This document shows positions 36,168-44,971 of a stretch of 64,000 nucleotides of DNA, one piece after another (the stretch's first letter is position 1; each line of letters opens with the position of its first letter). Made by a program: the position numbers and the translations under genes. Location of the stretch: the NCBI GenBank assembly GCA_030141605.1, contig JAQGDQ010000440.1, positions 123,550 to 187,549 of the forward strand. The letters run 5' to 3'. The notes under the pieces are model-generated. The model did not search any database and had not been told where the DNA came from. It saw nothing but the letters and a program-made list of their open reading frames with translations. This DNA is from Tubiluchus corallicola (taxonomy: Eukaryota > Priapulida > Priapulimorpha > Priapulimorphida > Tubiluchidae).

Positions 36168-36917
36168 ATGAATTGTATGATTATAGATGACGATAAGCTT
36201 AGCAGAAAAATTCTGAACAGCTATGCTGAAAAAGTTGATTCAATTGCAAAATGCTTTTCTATTGGCAGCGCAGTAGAAGCAATAAACTTCCTTCAAAAAA
36301 AAGAGGAGAAGGTAGACCTGATCTTTCTTGATATTGAAATGCCTGAAATGAGTGGTATGGAATTTATGGGAATGATGGAGAAGCCTCCACAAATTATTAT
36401 TGTCTCTTCCCATGATAAGTACGCGCTACCCGCTTTTAATTACGATGTAGCCGACTATCTGCTCAAACCGGTAGATTTTTCGCGCTTTATGAGAGCAGTG
36501 AATCGTGTACACGAAAAAATAAGAGAGAGAGAAGCCGCTCAGGCAGGCTCTACTGACAAAGATATTAGTGCCGACGACAGAGATGGTGACGTTATATGGA
36601 TAAAAAGCAACTTTAAGCTTGAACCCGTAAATATATGTGATATATGGTATGTGGAATCACTTGAAAACTACTCTATTTTACACACACGCAATGGGAAACG
36701 CACGGTGCATCTTACGTTAAAAGCCCTAAGCAGCAAGCTCCCCAATAGGCTGTTCTACAGAACACATCGCTCCTACATAATTAATGTGAAAAATATAAAA
36801 AGTATCAAAGGGAACTCCGTTGAAATTGAATCTCAGGATGGGACACAAACCCTTCCACTTGGGAAATCATACAGAGACCATCTGCTTAAAGACATAGGTT
36901 CTCTTACCTTCAAGTAA
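36168..36917 (+). CDS. LytTR-family response regulator
   Basis: 249 residues. Receiver domain (1-120) with the acidic cluster IIDDD and the phospho-acceptor Asp near residue 57 in IFLDIEMPEMSG, plus Lys in LLKPVDF. LytTR DNA-binding domain (about 140-245) with IWYVESLENYSILHT and FYRTHRSYIINV. No partner kinase lies beside it; the histidine kinase at 41.5-42.7 kb is of another type. Targets unknown. Confidence 0.93.
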   Translation: MNCMIIDDDKLSRKILNSYAEKVDSIAKCFSIGSAVEAINFLQKKEEKVDLIFLDIEMPEMSGMEFMGMMEKPPQIIIVSSHDKYALPAFNYDVADYLLKPVDFSRFMRAVNRVHEKIREREAAQAGSTDKDISADDRDGDVIWIKSNFKLEPVNICDIWYVESLENYSILHTRNGKRTVHLTLKALSSKLPNRLFYRTHRSYIINVKNIKSIKGNSVEIESQDGTQTLPLGKSYRDHLLKDIGSLTFK

Positions 36918-36983
36918 CTTTGCTATTAGCATATAGCTTGAGCTTATAACACGTATTATTTTTTGAAAAAGTGAAATAAAAGT

Positions 36984-38159
36984 ATGACAAAATATAATTT
37001 TGATGAAAAGATAGAACGCAGGGGCTCCAACTGTATCAAATATGATAAACTAAAAGACTATTTTGGAAAGGCAGACGCAATGCCTCTATGGGTTGCGGAT
37101 ACCGATTTCAGAGTACCCGACTTTATAGTAGACGCAATGCAAAAAAGGCTGGGGCATGGAATTTTTGGATATTCATATCGCCCGGAGTCATACTTTAACG
37201 CTGTTACCTCCTGGATGAAGAGAAGACACGGATGGAATATAAAAAAAGATTGGGTTAGTTCAAGCCCGGGCGTGGTCTCAGCTATTACAACAGCCATTAT
37301 GGCCTTTTCAAAGCCAGGTGATAAAGTGATAATCCAGCCACCTGTATACTTCCCTTTTTTCACATGTGTACGTGGTTCAAATCGAAAAATAGTTGAAAAC
37401 CCGCTGGTAGTCAAAGACGAGAGATATACCTTTGACTTTGATGATCTTGCAAGTAAGATTGATGCCAATACCCGGCTACTTGTACTATGCAACCCCCAAA
37501 ACCCCGGAGGCATGGTATGGAAACATGAGGAACTTGAAGAACTGGGACGCATTTGTGCAAAAAAAGAGATTATAGTTATATCTGATGAAATTCACTCCGA
37601 TCTGGTTTTTAGCGGGCACAAACATATCCCACTACCTTGTATCTCAACATGGCTGAGGGATAACTGTATTGTTTGTATGGCTCCAAATAAAACATTTAAC
37701 ATTGCCGGACTAGCCTCAGCAGTAGTAATTGCACCCAATAAAAAACTTTACCTGAGGTATGAGCAAATGCTGAATGTTATCCATGTACATGGGGGAAATA
37801 TCTTTGGAAACATAGCAACAGAAGCTGCATATCTACATGGAGAAGAGTGGCTGGGACAGCTTATAGACTATCTGGAGGAGACCCGTAATTTTGTTGTAGA
37901 ATACTTCAAAGTGCATCTACCCAAAGTTAAAGTGATGAAGCCGGAAGCCACCTTTCTTATGTGGCTGGACTTTAACAGTTATGGAATCCCAGAAGACAAA
38001 GTTTTTCACAAATTGATAAACGATGCCGGAATTGCAATGAATAAAGGCAGCATGTTCGGTACAGGAGGAGAGGGATACTTTCGATTGAATATAGGATGCC
38101 CAAGATCTACATTAACAGATGCCCTGAACAAAATACGGGAAGCTTTCAAACATATATGA
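36984..38159 (+). CDS. patB: PatB-type PLP-dependent C-S lyase (cystathionine beta-lyase)
   Basis: 391 residues, fold type I aminotransferase class. Visible are MPLWVADTDFRVPDFI at the start, SSSPGVVSAITTAI, CNPQNPGG, SDEIHSDL and the PLP Lys in APNKTFNIAGLA. This is the MalY/PatB signature, cleaving cystathionine or cysteine to pyruvate, ammonia and a thiol. It lies 66 bp downstream of the LytTR gene and may be co-transcribed. Confidence 0.9.
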   Translation: MTKYNFDEKIERRGSNCIKYDKLKDYFGKADAMPLWVADTDFRVPDFIVDAMQKRLGHGIFGYSYRPESYFNAVTSWMKRRHGWNIKKDWVSSSPGVVSAITTAIMAFSKPGDKVIIQPPVYFPFFTCVRGSNRKIVENPLVVKDERYTFDFDDLASKIDANTRLLVLCNPQNPGGMVWKHEELEELGRICAKKEIIVISDEIHSDLVFSGHKHIPLPCISTWLRDNCIVCMAPNKTFNIAGLASAVVIAPNKKLYLRYEQMLNVIHVHGGNIFGNIATEAAYLHGEEWLGQLIDYLEETRNFVVEYFKVHLPKVKVMKPEATFLMWLDFNSYGIPEDKVFHKLINDAGIAMNKGSMFGTGGEGYFRLNIGCPRSTLTDALNKIREAFKHI

Positions 38160-38167
38160 TCCCCAGC

Positions 38168-39148
38168 CTAACATATCCTGGAGATTATCATATCCGCAAT
38201 TTCGCGTAGTGCATTTTTTTCATCACAAATAGTTAACTTTTCCAAGTACTCCAGCGCTTTTTGGTGGTATCTCAATATCTCCTTTTTTACATACTCTCCA
38301 GCCCCTGTTTCATTGTAAATACGGGTAACGGTCTCTACCCTTTTGTCCGAGTCGATACTACTATCGCTTATTTGATATTGAAGCTGGGCCGCCTGATCCT
38401 TATCCGACAGTTTTAGCGCCTTTAAAAAGAGGTATGTTTTTTTGTTTGAACGTATATCTCCCCCAATCTCCTTCCCTACTATATCCGAATTGCCATATAC
38501 ATCAAGCCAGTCATCCCGGAGTTGAAATGCAATACCTATGTTTATACCAAACTTATACAGCAGAGCCACATCCTCATCTACAGCATTCCCAATAATTGCT
38601 CCCAGCTTAAGGCTGCACGCAAGCAGTACAGCGGTTTTAAGCCGAATCATGTTAATATACTCATCGACAGATACACTCTGCCTATTTTCAAACTCTATGT
38701 CAAGTTGTTGTCCTTCACAAACTTCAAGGGCCGTATTGGAAAAAATAGATAAGGCTTTTGATAAATGAGATGCCGGGAGCTTTCCCAAAAACTTGTAAGC
38801 CAGTATTGACATCGCATCTCCGCTCAGTATTGCCGTATTTTCATCGTATTTCTCGTGTACTGTTTTGCTACCCCTTCGCATACTAGCATGATCCATTATA
38901 TCATCATGCAGTAAGGTGAAATTATGGAAAATCTCTATAGCAATTGCAGCAGGAATTGCAACAGAAACATCTTTGCGATAAAGACTTGTTGCCAAAAGAA
39001 GCAAAGCGGGACGGATGCGCTTTCCACCTATACTAAAAATATACTTTACCGGCTCATAAAGCCCTTTGTATGACTCTCCACCCAAGGCTTCAAGCTCCTT
39101 TTCCATAGCCTTGTCAAACAGCACTCTATACTTTTCAATCGACTTCAT
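38168..39148 (-). CDS. Polyprenyl (E-type isoprenyl) diphosphate synthase
   Basis: 326 residues. First Asp-rich motif in LLHDDIMDHASMRRG (near residues 78-92) and second in QLRDDWLDVYGN, with GGKRIRPAL at the substrate site. Short- to medium-chain head-to-tail prenyl synthases of this type make farnesyl or geranylgeranyl diphosphate for quinones and cell-wall carriers. Chain length cannot be fixed by eye. Convergent with patB, 8 bp apart, with no clear terminator between. Confidence 0.92.
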   Translation of the reverse strand: MKSIEKYRVLFDKAMEKELEALGGESYKGLYEPVKYIFSIGGKRIRPALLLLATSLYRKDVSVAIPAAIAIEIFHNFTLLHDDIMDHASMRRGSKTVHEKYDENTAILSGDAMSILAYKFLGKLPASHLSKALSIFSNTALEVCEGQQLDIEFENRQSVSVDEYINMIRLKTAVLLACSLKLGAIIGNAVDEDVALLYKFGINIGIAFQLRDDWLDVYGNSDIVGKEIGGDIRSNKKTYLFLKALKLSDKDQAAQLQYQISDSSIDSDKRVETVTRIYNETGAGEYVKKEILRYHQKALEYLEKLTICDEKNALREIADMIISRIC

Positions 39149-39230
39149 TTTCTTTATAGCTTTTTATACAGAGATCAGAACGCTCTATCTCTCCCCTATT
39201 AAAAAATTTCAGGTGCGGAATTCTTATTAA

Positions 39231-39378
39231 AACACTTTGCGACAGACACTCTTGACTCAAAATTTACCTGCAGCCTGTTAATATCTCGTCAAAATCCTCT
39301 TCAAAATCCTTATATACACTAGCAAATTGCTGCCTTTCGCTAAATTTCCCCTCAACTTGAACTCAAAAAATGACGCTT
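39231..39378 (-). repeat. Repeat A copy 9 (inverted)
   Basis: The plus strand reads AACACTTTGCGACAGACACT, then CTCGTCAAAATCCTCTTCAA, TAGCAAATTGCTGC and CCCTCAACTTGAACTC, the complement of repeat A with a diverged right end. First of two inverted copies in the 1.0-kb gap between the prenyl synthase and bactofilin genes. Confidence 0.7.
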
Positions 39379-39504
39379 AAAAAAATAAAATCCCAAAATA
39401 AGCATAAAAGAGTGTATTTGAAAAAGCAGCAGCTATTGGTATTTTACGAAAGTATCATACAGGTCCATAGCTTCTCACAACAAGATAACAAGAAAAGACA
39501 CTAG

Positions 39505-39620
39505 ACCCTTGCTGAGCTCATCTTTTTATTAATACTTTTATCAAAACTCTCACCTACGCTAGTAAACTGCTATTTTTTTATCAAGTTTATCCTCAATCTG
39601 AATCCAAACTCACAAAAGAT
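39505..39620 (-). repeat. Repeat A copy 10 (inverted)
   Basis: The plus strand reads TGCTGAGCTCATCTTTTTAT, then TTTATCAAAACTC, CTAGTAAACTGC and TCCTCAATCTGAATCC. Lies 127 bp after copy 9 in the same orientation. Confidence 0.75.
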
Positions 39621-39727
39621 ACAGGTACTGCACACATGTAGATAGCCACTCCTTAAGCTAAAGCTAAAACTTAACTTATTTAATATTAATGATATAAAAC
39701 CAAAAACTTAGTGAATTATAGTGATCT

Positions 39728-40019
39728 TAACTGCAAGGATTATTGTAACTTCCGTACAAGACCTTGCAGACTATGATAGGAAAATCATCAGATCAAAATC
39801 AGATGAACCTTACAAACTCTGCAAAATAGGAAAACTGCCTTTACACGCTTGATTTTTGCCTCTTTTGCTCCAAAAAGATTCTACTTCAAAAACAACTGTT
39901 TAATCGTCAATACGAACTGTACTCTTTTTTTTAAACCTTCAGAGGATTTTACTGTATACCAGATCAAAATATACAAATAGTAAACTTTATCTCAATAAAG
40001 TTAATTCTTAAGGAGCGAC
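39728..40019 (+). repeat. Repeat B copy 2
   Basis: About 290 bp matching 13062-13488 without the extra middle segment. Shared blocks include AACTGCAAGGATTATTG, ACCTTGCAGA, GATTTTTGCCTCTT, AATCGTCAATACGAACTGTA, CCAGATCAAAATATACAAAT and TTAATTCTTAAGG. No long reading frame is conserved between the copies. It lies with repeat A copies 9 and 10 in a gene-free kilobase. Confidence 0.75.
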
Positions 40020-40193
40020 TAGATAATAAGATTGTGCCATTACACCACTTCCTGCTTGGCTACAAAAGGGTGATAGCTGAAGTAAACCAGATGTGAAGGA
40101 TACTATAAACACACGAATTTTAAAATAGTAAGTGTGCCCTCTAACTCATAAGGAGTTATTCTCACAAGAGATGAAAAATATAACGAGAGTCAA

Positions 40194-40589
40194 CTATTTT
40201 TCCTTGTTTTTAACTGGAGGAGTACCTACTGCTCTGTTATTATCCTCTCTTCCTCCCATCAAACACTTACCCGTAAATACAGCGCCCGGCTCCACAGACA
40301 ACTTGCTCATTGAGATATCGCCATCTACAATAGCCGAACTCTTAAGAGACAAAGACTCAGAAGCTGCAATTGTACCATTTACCCTTCCCATAATATCGCC
40401 AGTCTTACAGAAAATTGCCCCTTCAACATCCGCCTTTTGACCAAGCACAACCCGCCCCTTACACTTAAGATTTCCTTTTACAGTACCATCTATACGGATA
40501 TCCCCTGCTGAGTCAATATCTCCTTTTATATTCGTATTGTGTGATATTGTATTAAGCGACTCTAATTCTGGTGGTACTACTTTTGCCAT
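40194..40589 (-). CDS. Bactofilin (polymer-forming cytoskeletal protein)
   Basis: 131 residues. The centre is a right-handed beta-helix with hydrophobic/Gly repeats such as GDIDSAGDIRIDGTVKGNL and KADVEGAIFCKTGDIMGRV, the bactofilin (DUF583/CcmA) domain. Proline-rich ends flank it. Bactofilins polymerise without nucleotide and scaffold envelope-remodelling enzymes. It lies 116 bp downstream of rpmF, probably transcribed with it or from a weak promoter. Confidence 0.9.
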   Translation of the reverse strand: MAKVVPPELESLNTISHNTNIKGDIDSAGDIRIDGTVKGNLKCKGRVVLGQKADVEGAIFCKTGDIMGRVNGTIAASESLSLKSSAIVDGDISMSKLSVEPGAVFTGKCLMGGREDNNRAVGTPPVKNKEK

Positions 40590-40705
40590 TTTTTAATAAA
40601 TTATAGTTAGAGAACAAATGAAAAACAAAAACCCATACCTGCAAAAATAACTAACAAAATATGCTTTTATATAAGTAATACAACTAGCAAGCAGCACAGA
40701 AGTTA

Positions 40706-40891
40706 CTACTCCGCGACACTTTTCTCAATTACCAATTTATTCCTATAAAATCCACACTCACCACACACAGTATGATACTTCACAGCAGCCCCACAATTGG
40801 AGCAGGCAGAAAGCGTTGTTGGTGTTGCCTTATAATGTGTTCTGCGTTTATCCCTTCTGGATTTAGACGTTTTGCGTTTAGGATGTGCCAT
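40706..40891 (-). CDS. rpmF: 50S ribosomal protein L32
   Basis: 61 residues, opening MAHPKRKTSKSRRDKRRTHY. Zinc-ribbon cysteines are in CSNCGA and CGECGFY, though one position of the usual CxxC..CxxC set is spaced by HTVCGECG. It follows the DUF177 gene by 16 bp, the conserved yceD-rpmF order. Confidence 0.95.
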   Translation of the reverse strand: MAHPKRKTSKSRRDKRRTHYKATPTTLSACSNCGAAVKYHTVCGECGFYRNKLVIEKSVAE

Positions 40892-40907
40892 TCTAAATAA
40901 ACTTTAT

Positions 40908-41435
40908 TTACTTACTTTTATCAACAAGCTCTTTCAACTTATGCCACCTTAGAGCTTCATTGTTACTCTTTTTTATACTTAGCTCATCTATGCGTTTTAG
41001 CATATCCCGATTACAGCCACCTGATCCGCGTTCACCTTCAGGATGAACCCGCCTTATCGGAATACACAACATGATAGACTCATAAATAAGCCAACCAATA
41101 TCTATTTGATGCTCACTCGGCTTCAGGTACAGTATATCATCACTCTCCTCCTCCTGTCTCTTGTCACTGAACTTTATATGAAGTTTTGTATCATAACTCA
41201 ACTTCTGCAAATACTTATCAAGGCATCGGTCACATTCCAACTGCACCTCACCTTTCAGCTTAAAGCAGAGTATCATATGTGCAGGGTACTTTTCTAAATC
41301 AACATTAACATGTGCCTGCCCTGCTGTAACTCCTACTTTACTAAGCTTCTCCCAAAAAGAGGCTTCAACATCAAAATCAAAATTGTGAACTCCCTCCTTT
41401 AGTCCTGAAAGCCGAATTATGTATTGCATTTCCAA
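40908..41435 (-). CDS. DUF177 (YceD) family protein
   Basis: 175 residues. The two-cysteine motif LECDRCLDKYLQKLSYD and the later ESIMLCIPIRRVHPEGERG with a distal Cys form the DUF177 signature. YceD proteins are linked to 23S rRNA processing and are encoded just ahead of L32, as here (16 bp). A near-consensus TACCTTCG box lies 24 bp upstream on the minus strand. Confidence 0.88.
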   Translation of the reverse strand: MEMQYIIRLSGLKEGVHNFDFDVEASFWEKLSKVGVTAGQAHVNVDLEKYPAHMILCFKLKGEVQLECDRCLDKYLQKLSYDTKLHIKFSDKRQEEESDDILYLKPSEHQIDIGWLIYESIMLCIPIRRVHPEGERGSGGCNRDMLKRIDELSIKKSNNEALRWHKLKELVDKSK

Positions 41436-41518
41436 AACAACATTCCCCTAAGAAGTTGCGAAGGTATTAATAATTTTTGAGTTACGATGCAGAAAAAACA
41501 GCAAAAAATCAACAGAGA

Positions 41519-42688
41519 CTAACAAAAAGGCAAAACAATACGGAAAGTTGATCCCTTACCCTGTTCAGAGTTCTTAATAAATATTTTACCATTGTGATAG
41601 TTTTCCACAATTCTCTTTGCAAGAGAAAGGCCAAGCCCCCACCCCCTTCTTTTTGTTGTATACCCCGGGGAAAAAACCTGCTGAAAACTAGCCTTAGGTA
41701 TACCTTTACCGGAATCTGTTATATCTACATAAAGCTCTTTAAAAGAGTGGTATAGAGAAATATTTATCTCTCCTTTACCATCAATTGCATCTGTCGAATT
41801 CTTACAAAGATTCTCAATTACCCATGAGAACAAAGGTGCATTTAGGGGGATATTAGATTTCTGGTAAGGGTTAAAGTTACATGTATATCTTACTCTTTTG
41901 GGGCTTCTCGCTTCTAGATAAGACACAGTAGACGAGAGAAGCTGTACTACATTGGTGTTTGTGAGTTCAGGAGCGGAACCCACTTTCGAGAAACGCTCAG
42001 CAATACGGTTTAACCTCTCTACGTCCTTCTCTATTTCATCAACAGCAGTTTTGTCAACTTTCTGTGCTCTAAGCAGCTCCACCCAAGCCATAAGAGAGGA
42101 TATCGGTGTCCCCAGCTGATGAGCGGTCTCCTTTGCCATCCCTACCCACACACGATTCTGCTCTGATACTTTAGAGGCACTAAGAGCTAGGTACAACACA
42201 ATCATAAACATACTTATTATCAGCAATTTCACCCACGGATAATACCTGAGTTTTATAAGCATCGTTGAATCATTATAATATATATAATTAGTGCTGCCTT
42301 CCGACTCCCCAATTACTATGGGAGCATGCCTTTTTTTCATCCTGGCAAGTTCTGTCCTAGCTAGCCTCTCTGTAGTCGGACTATCTGCACCAGAAATATT
42401 ACGCATGTATAGAATACTATCGCTTTGATTAGTAACGATTACAGGGATGCTATTATTTTCGAAAATATCTAGTGCAAATAGTGTATCTGCTGCAGAAATA
42501 CTATCAGTTTCATTTATTTTTTTTGCTGCTTTTGCCCATAGCTCTACTTTTAGGCGTTCATCTTTTTCAAGTATTCGGGCAATATTATTGGTATATATCA
42601 GAGTGCCAGTACCAATAATAAGGATAAATGTAAGCAGCACTAACTTAAGCCTGCGGTTACTGAGGAATTGGGTCAAATCACGAGTCAT
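41519..42688 (-). CDS. Membrane-bound sensor histidine kinase
   Basis: 389 residues. Two membrane helices (LVLLTFILIIGTGTLIY near 15-33; LLIISMFMIVLYLALSA near 150-167) enclose a periplasmic sensor of about 115 residues. The phospho-acceptor box is AKETAHQLGTPISSL. N box NLCKNSTDA, G1 box DSGKGIP and G2 box RGWGLGLSLAKRI are intact. No response regulator gene is adjacent, so this is an orphan kinase. Confidence 0.9.
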   Translation of the reverse strand: MTRDLTQFLSNRRLKLVLLTFILIIGTGTLIYTNNIARILEKDERLKVELWAKAAKKINETDSISAADTLFALDIFENNSIPVIVTNQSDSILYMRNISGADSPTTERLARTELARMKKRHAPIVIGESEGSTNYIYYNDSTMLIKLRYYPWVKLLIISMFMIVLYLALSASKVSEQNRVWVGMAKETAHQLGTPISSLMAWVELLRAQKVDKTAVDEIEKDVERLNRIAERFSKVGSAPELTNTNVVQLLSSTVSYLEARSPKRVRYTCNFNPYQKSNIPLNAPLFSWVIENLCKNSTDAIDGKGEINISLYHSFKELYVDITDSGKGIPKASFQQVFSPGYTTKRRGWGLGLSLAKRIVENYHNGKIFIKNSEQGKGSTFRIVLPFC

Positions 42689-42750
42689 TTGGTATTCACG
42701 ATGAAATTAGTGATTTCCTTTAAAAATGCTTACTTTTAGCAGTCTGACTT

Positions 42751-44082
42751 TTAAACCTTTCCTATATCTGTGGAAAAGCTACAGATGCTCATACTGCCAT
42801 TTTCAGATACCTGAAATAGCTTTACCTTCTGCACACTGTTCACCAAATCGGTATTAAATGGCACTTCTACTTTAATATAATTTTCCGTCCACCCACGCAA
42901 TTTACCTCCCGGCTTTCCATTTTCAAAAAGAACTAAAGCTTTTTTTCCAACATTCTTTTTATAAAATGCTAATAATTTTTTATCTGACAACCTTTTCAAC
43001 TGAGACGCACGATGCTTTCGTTTCGGTAAAGGTACAATACCAGGAATTTCAACCGCCTTTGTATTTGCCCTTTCTGAATAGGGGAAAACATGAAGTTGCG
43101 ATACGTCAAGCCCCTCTACAAACTGTAATGTGTCGTTAAAAAACTCATCCGTCTCCCCATTCATTCCTGCGATTATATCAACTCCAATAAATGAAAATGG
43201 TATGAGTTTGCGTATCTTATCTACTTTGGTTGAAAATATATCACGTGCATACCTGCGCCTCATTAACTTTAGCATCTCATCCGAACCCGACTGCAAAGGG
43301 ATATGAAAATGCGGCATAAATTTTTTTGAGTTACTCACAAGCTCTATTATCTCATCATGTAGTAGATTAGGCTCAATTGATGAGATACGAATACGACTAA
43401 CCTCCTCCACTTTATCCAAAGCCCTGAGCAGCCCAATAAGGCTCTCTCCCGTAGAGCGGCCAAAATCACCTATATTTACACCTGTAAGTATAATCTCTTT
43501 CACCCCGCTTTCCCCAGCTGTCTTTGCTGCTTTAACGATACTTTCAATACTGGGATTACGGCTCCTTCCGCGTGCATTTGGTATAGTACAGTAGCTACAA
43601 GAATAGTCACACCCATCCTGTATCTTCAGAAAACTTCGGGTTCGGTTCCCAAAAGAGCAGGAGTGGTTGAACGTTAAATTATCCTTAAACGTGCAGGTAT
43701 GTACCTCAGCACTATCATGCTTCTCAAGGTCTTTTAAATATTTCAGGATATGGAACTTATCATTTGTCCCAAGCACCAGGTCAACCCCGGGTATAGATGC
43801 AGCCTCTGCAGGCTTCAACTGCGCATAGCATCCAACCACCACAATAAAAGCGGCCGGATTCCGCATTATTGCCTGCCTTATAAGAGCCCGGCTCTTTTTG
43901 TCAGCACTATCGGTAACCGAGCAGGTATTAATAACATAAATATCTGCATCATCCTTAAAGTCTACCTGCTTAAATCCTGTCTTCTGAAACAATAGCGAGA
44001 TAGTTAGCATCTCAGAGAAGTTTAACTTACAACCCAACGTGCTAAAAGCAACCCTTCTGCCTTTGTACATCAAATGCTTCAT
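42751..44082 (-). CDS. mtaB: tRNA t6A37 methylthiotransferase MtaB
   Basis: 443 residues from the chosen start MKHLMYKGRRVAFSTLGCKL; an ATG 36 bp upstream precedes or overlaps the likely transcription start. Domains: UPF0004 with Cys in TLGCKLN and VVGCYAQ, radical SAM with CDYSCSYC, and a C-terminal TRAM domain. It adds a methylthio group to t6A37 of tRNAs reading ANN codons. Two overlapping -7 boxes lie directly upstream. Confidence 0.92.
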   Translation of the reverse strand: MKHLMYKGRRVAFSTLGCKLNFSEMLTISLLFQKTGFKQVDFKDDADIYVINTCSVTDSADKKSRALIRQAIMRNPAAFIVVVGCYAQLKPAEAASIPGVDLVLGTNDKFHILKYLKDLEKHDSAEVHTCTFKDNLTFNHSCSFGNRTRSFLKIQDGCDYSCSYCTIPNARGRSRNPSIESIVKAAKTAGESGVKEIILTGVNIGDFGRSTGESLIGLLRALDKVEEVSRIRISSIEPNLLHDEIIELVSNSKKFMPHFHIPLQSGSDEMLKLMRRRYARDIFSTKVDKIRKLIPFSFIGVDIIAGMNGETDEFFNDTLQFVEGLDVSQLHVFPYSERANTKAVEIPGIVPLPKRKHRASQLKRLSDKKLLAFYKKNVGKKALVLFENGKPGGKLRGWTENYIKVEVPFNTDLVNSVQKVKLFQVSENGSMSICSFSTDIGKV

Positions 44083-44107
44083 TCTATTCCTTAGGATAAA
44101 CAGGCCA

Positions 44108-44123
44108 CAAAAGTACAAATATA
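44108..44123 (-). promoter_or_regulatory. Tandem -7 boxes (TATATTTG and TACTTTTG) for mtaB
   Basis: The minus strand carries TATATTTG directly followed by TACTTTTG, both fitting TAnnTTTG, 26-41 bp upstream of the chosen mtaB start. They make the more upstream ATG unlikely. Confidence 0.5.
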
Positions 44124-44228
44124 ATCCCAGAACAAACCGAAGTATATAAGTAGCTAAAGGCAGTGATTATTTCCTCTAAAATAGGACTGTGATCTAAACT
44201 CAAAAATAAAGACTAACTTTACTGTATT

Positions 44229-44364
44229 GAAGCCTTTACAAGACGAAAGATTTTGTTCAGGTTGAGGGAAAACTGATAAAAGCCCGCAGCTTGCTGGTGT
44301 ATATAAGGATTTTGAAGAAAATTTCGAGAAAAATATTAGTAAAAATAAGCTTTGTAAAGATCTT
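44229..44364 (+). repeat. Repeat A copy 11
   Basis: Left end GAAGCCTTTACAAGACGAAA, interior CGAGAAAAATATTAGTAAAA, right end AAGCTTTGTAAAGATCTT. It lies between divergent mtaB and the zinc-ribbon gene. The rest of the 388-bp gap shows no gene. Confidence 0.85.
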
Positions 44365-44506
44365 ATAGCTTAGATGCTATAATGGTTAAACAGCTTATAC
44401 AAAATGAACACCCCGACAAACTATCAAAAGAGTAATAAAACCTGTAGGATATACTTTCAATCCTTTAAGCTGAAAGAGAATAACTAATCTTTTTAATATT
44501 TGAGCT

Positions 44507-44647
44507 ATGTACACTACTGGAGAAAAGCCTGGCATGGGAAGTTACAAATGTGTAAAATGTGGATTAATAATTAAGCTTGATGATAATGCCGATGCACTTC
44601 CCATCTGTCCAAAATGTCGTGCTAAACAATGGACTAAAATTAGTTAA
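44507..44647 (+). CDS. 46-residue zinc-ribbon protein
   Basis: A short gene, ATG at 44507 to TAA at 44645-44647. Two CxxC knuckles, YKCVKCGL and PICPKCRA, are separated by 16 residues and followed by QWTKIS, a rubredoxin/zinc-ribbon-like fold. The N-terminus MYTTGEKPGMGSYKC is hydrophilic, so it is cytosolic. A GC-rich hairpin directly after the stop supports a real transcript. Role unknown. Confidence 0.75.
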   Translation: MYTTGEKPGMGSYKCVKCGLIIKLDDNADALPICPKCRAKQWTKIS

Positions 44648-44650
44648 CCT

Positions 44651-44686
44651 AAAAGGGCTGTCTCTACAGGACTCAGCCCTTCTGCA
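44651..44686 (+). terminator. Terminator of zinc-ribbon gene
   Basis: AAGGGCTG pairs with CAGCCCTT around a CTCTACAGGACT-type loop, directly after the stop codon. The following T-run is weak (CTTCTGC). Confidence 0.5.
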
Positions 44687-44692
44687 TTAGAA

Positions 44693-44937
44693 AGCACTAT
44701 CTCATAAACTGTGTAAATAGAAAATACACAAAAAACAAACTTTCATTCCCGTCAGACCAGACTGTAATGAAATCTGTATTTTTGGCAACCAGAGAAGCAA
44801 CTAAAAAATGGTCAATGTCAATCAGGAACTGGGGCATTGTCTTGAATCAGTTCTTAGTTATATTTGAAAAAAGGGTCCAGCTATAAATAGCCAAACCCTC
44901 GGTATATTTTAGTTTACACACTTTGTGAAACAGTGTC
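44693..44937 (+). mobile_element. Internally deleted IS256-family element
   Basis: Both ends carry related inverted repeats: left AGCACTATCTC..AAACTGTGTAAAT, right (complement) GACACTGTTTC..AAAGTGTGTAAAC. Between them (44740-44886) the plus frame reads [35 protein letters not shown] and EKRVQL then a stop, the C-terminus of an IS256/mutator transposase. Flanks CATTAGAA and ATTTAGAA look like a decayed 8-bp target duplication. It fills most of the 324-bp gap before the helicase gene. Confidence 0.7.
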
Positions 44938-44971
44938 ATTTAGAACGAGCTTACACTGCTGCACAACGGCA

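Noticed and set aside
40194-40589. Antisense frame opposite the bactofilin gene
   Set aside because: The minus-strand product has the characteristic bactofilin beta-helix repeats; the plus frame has no motif.
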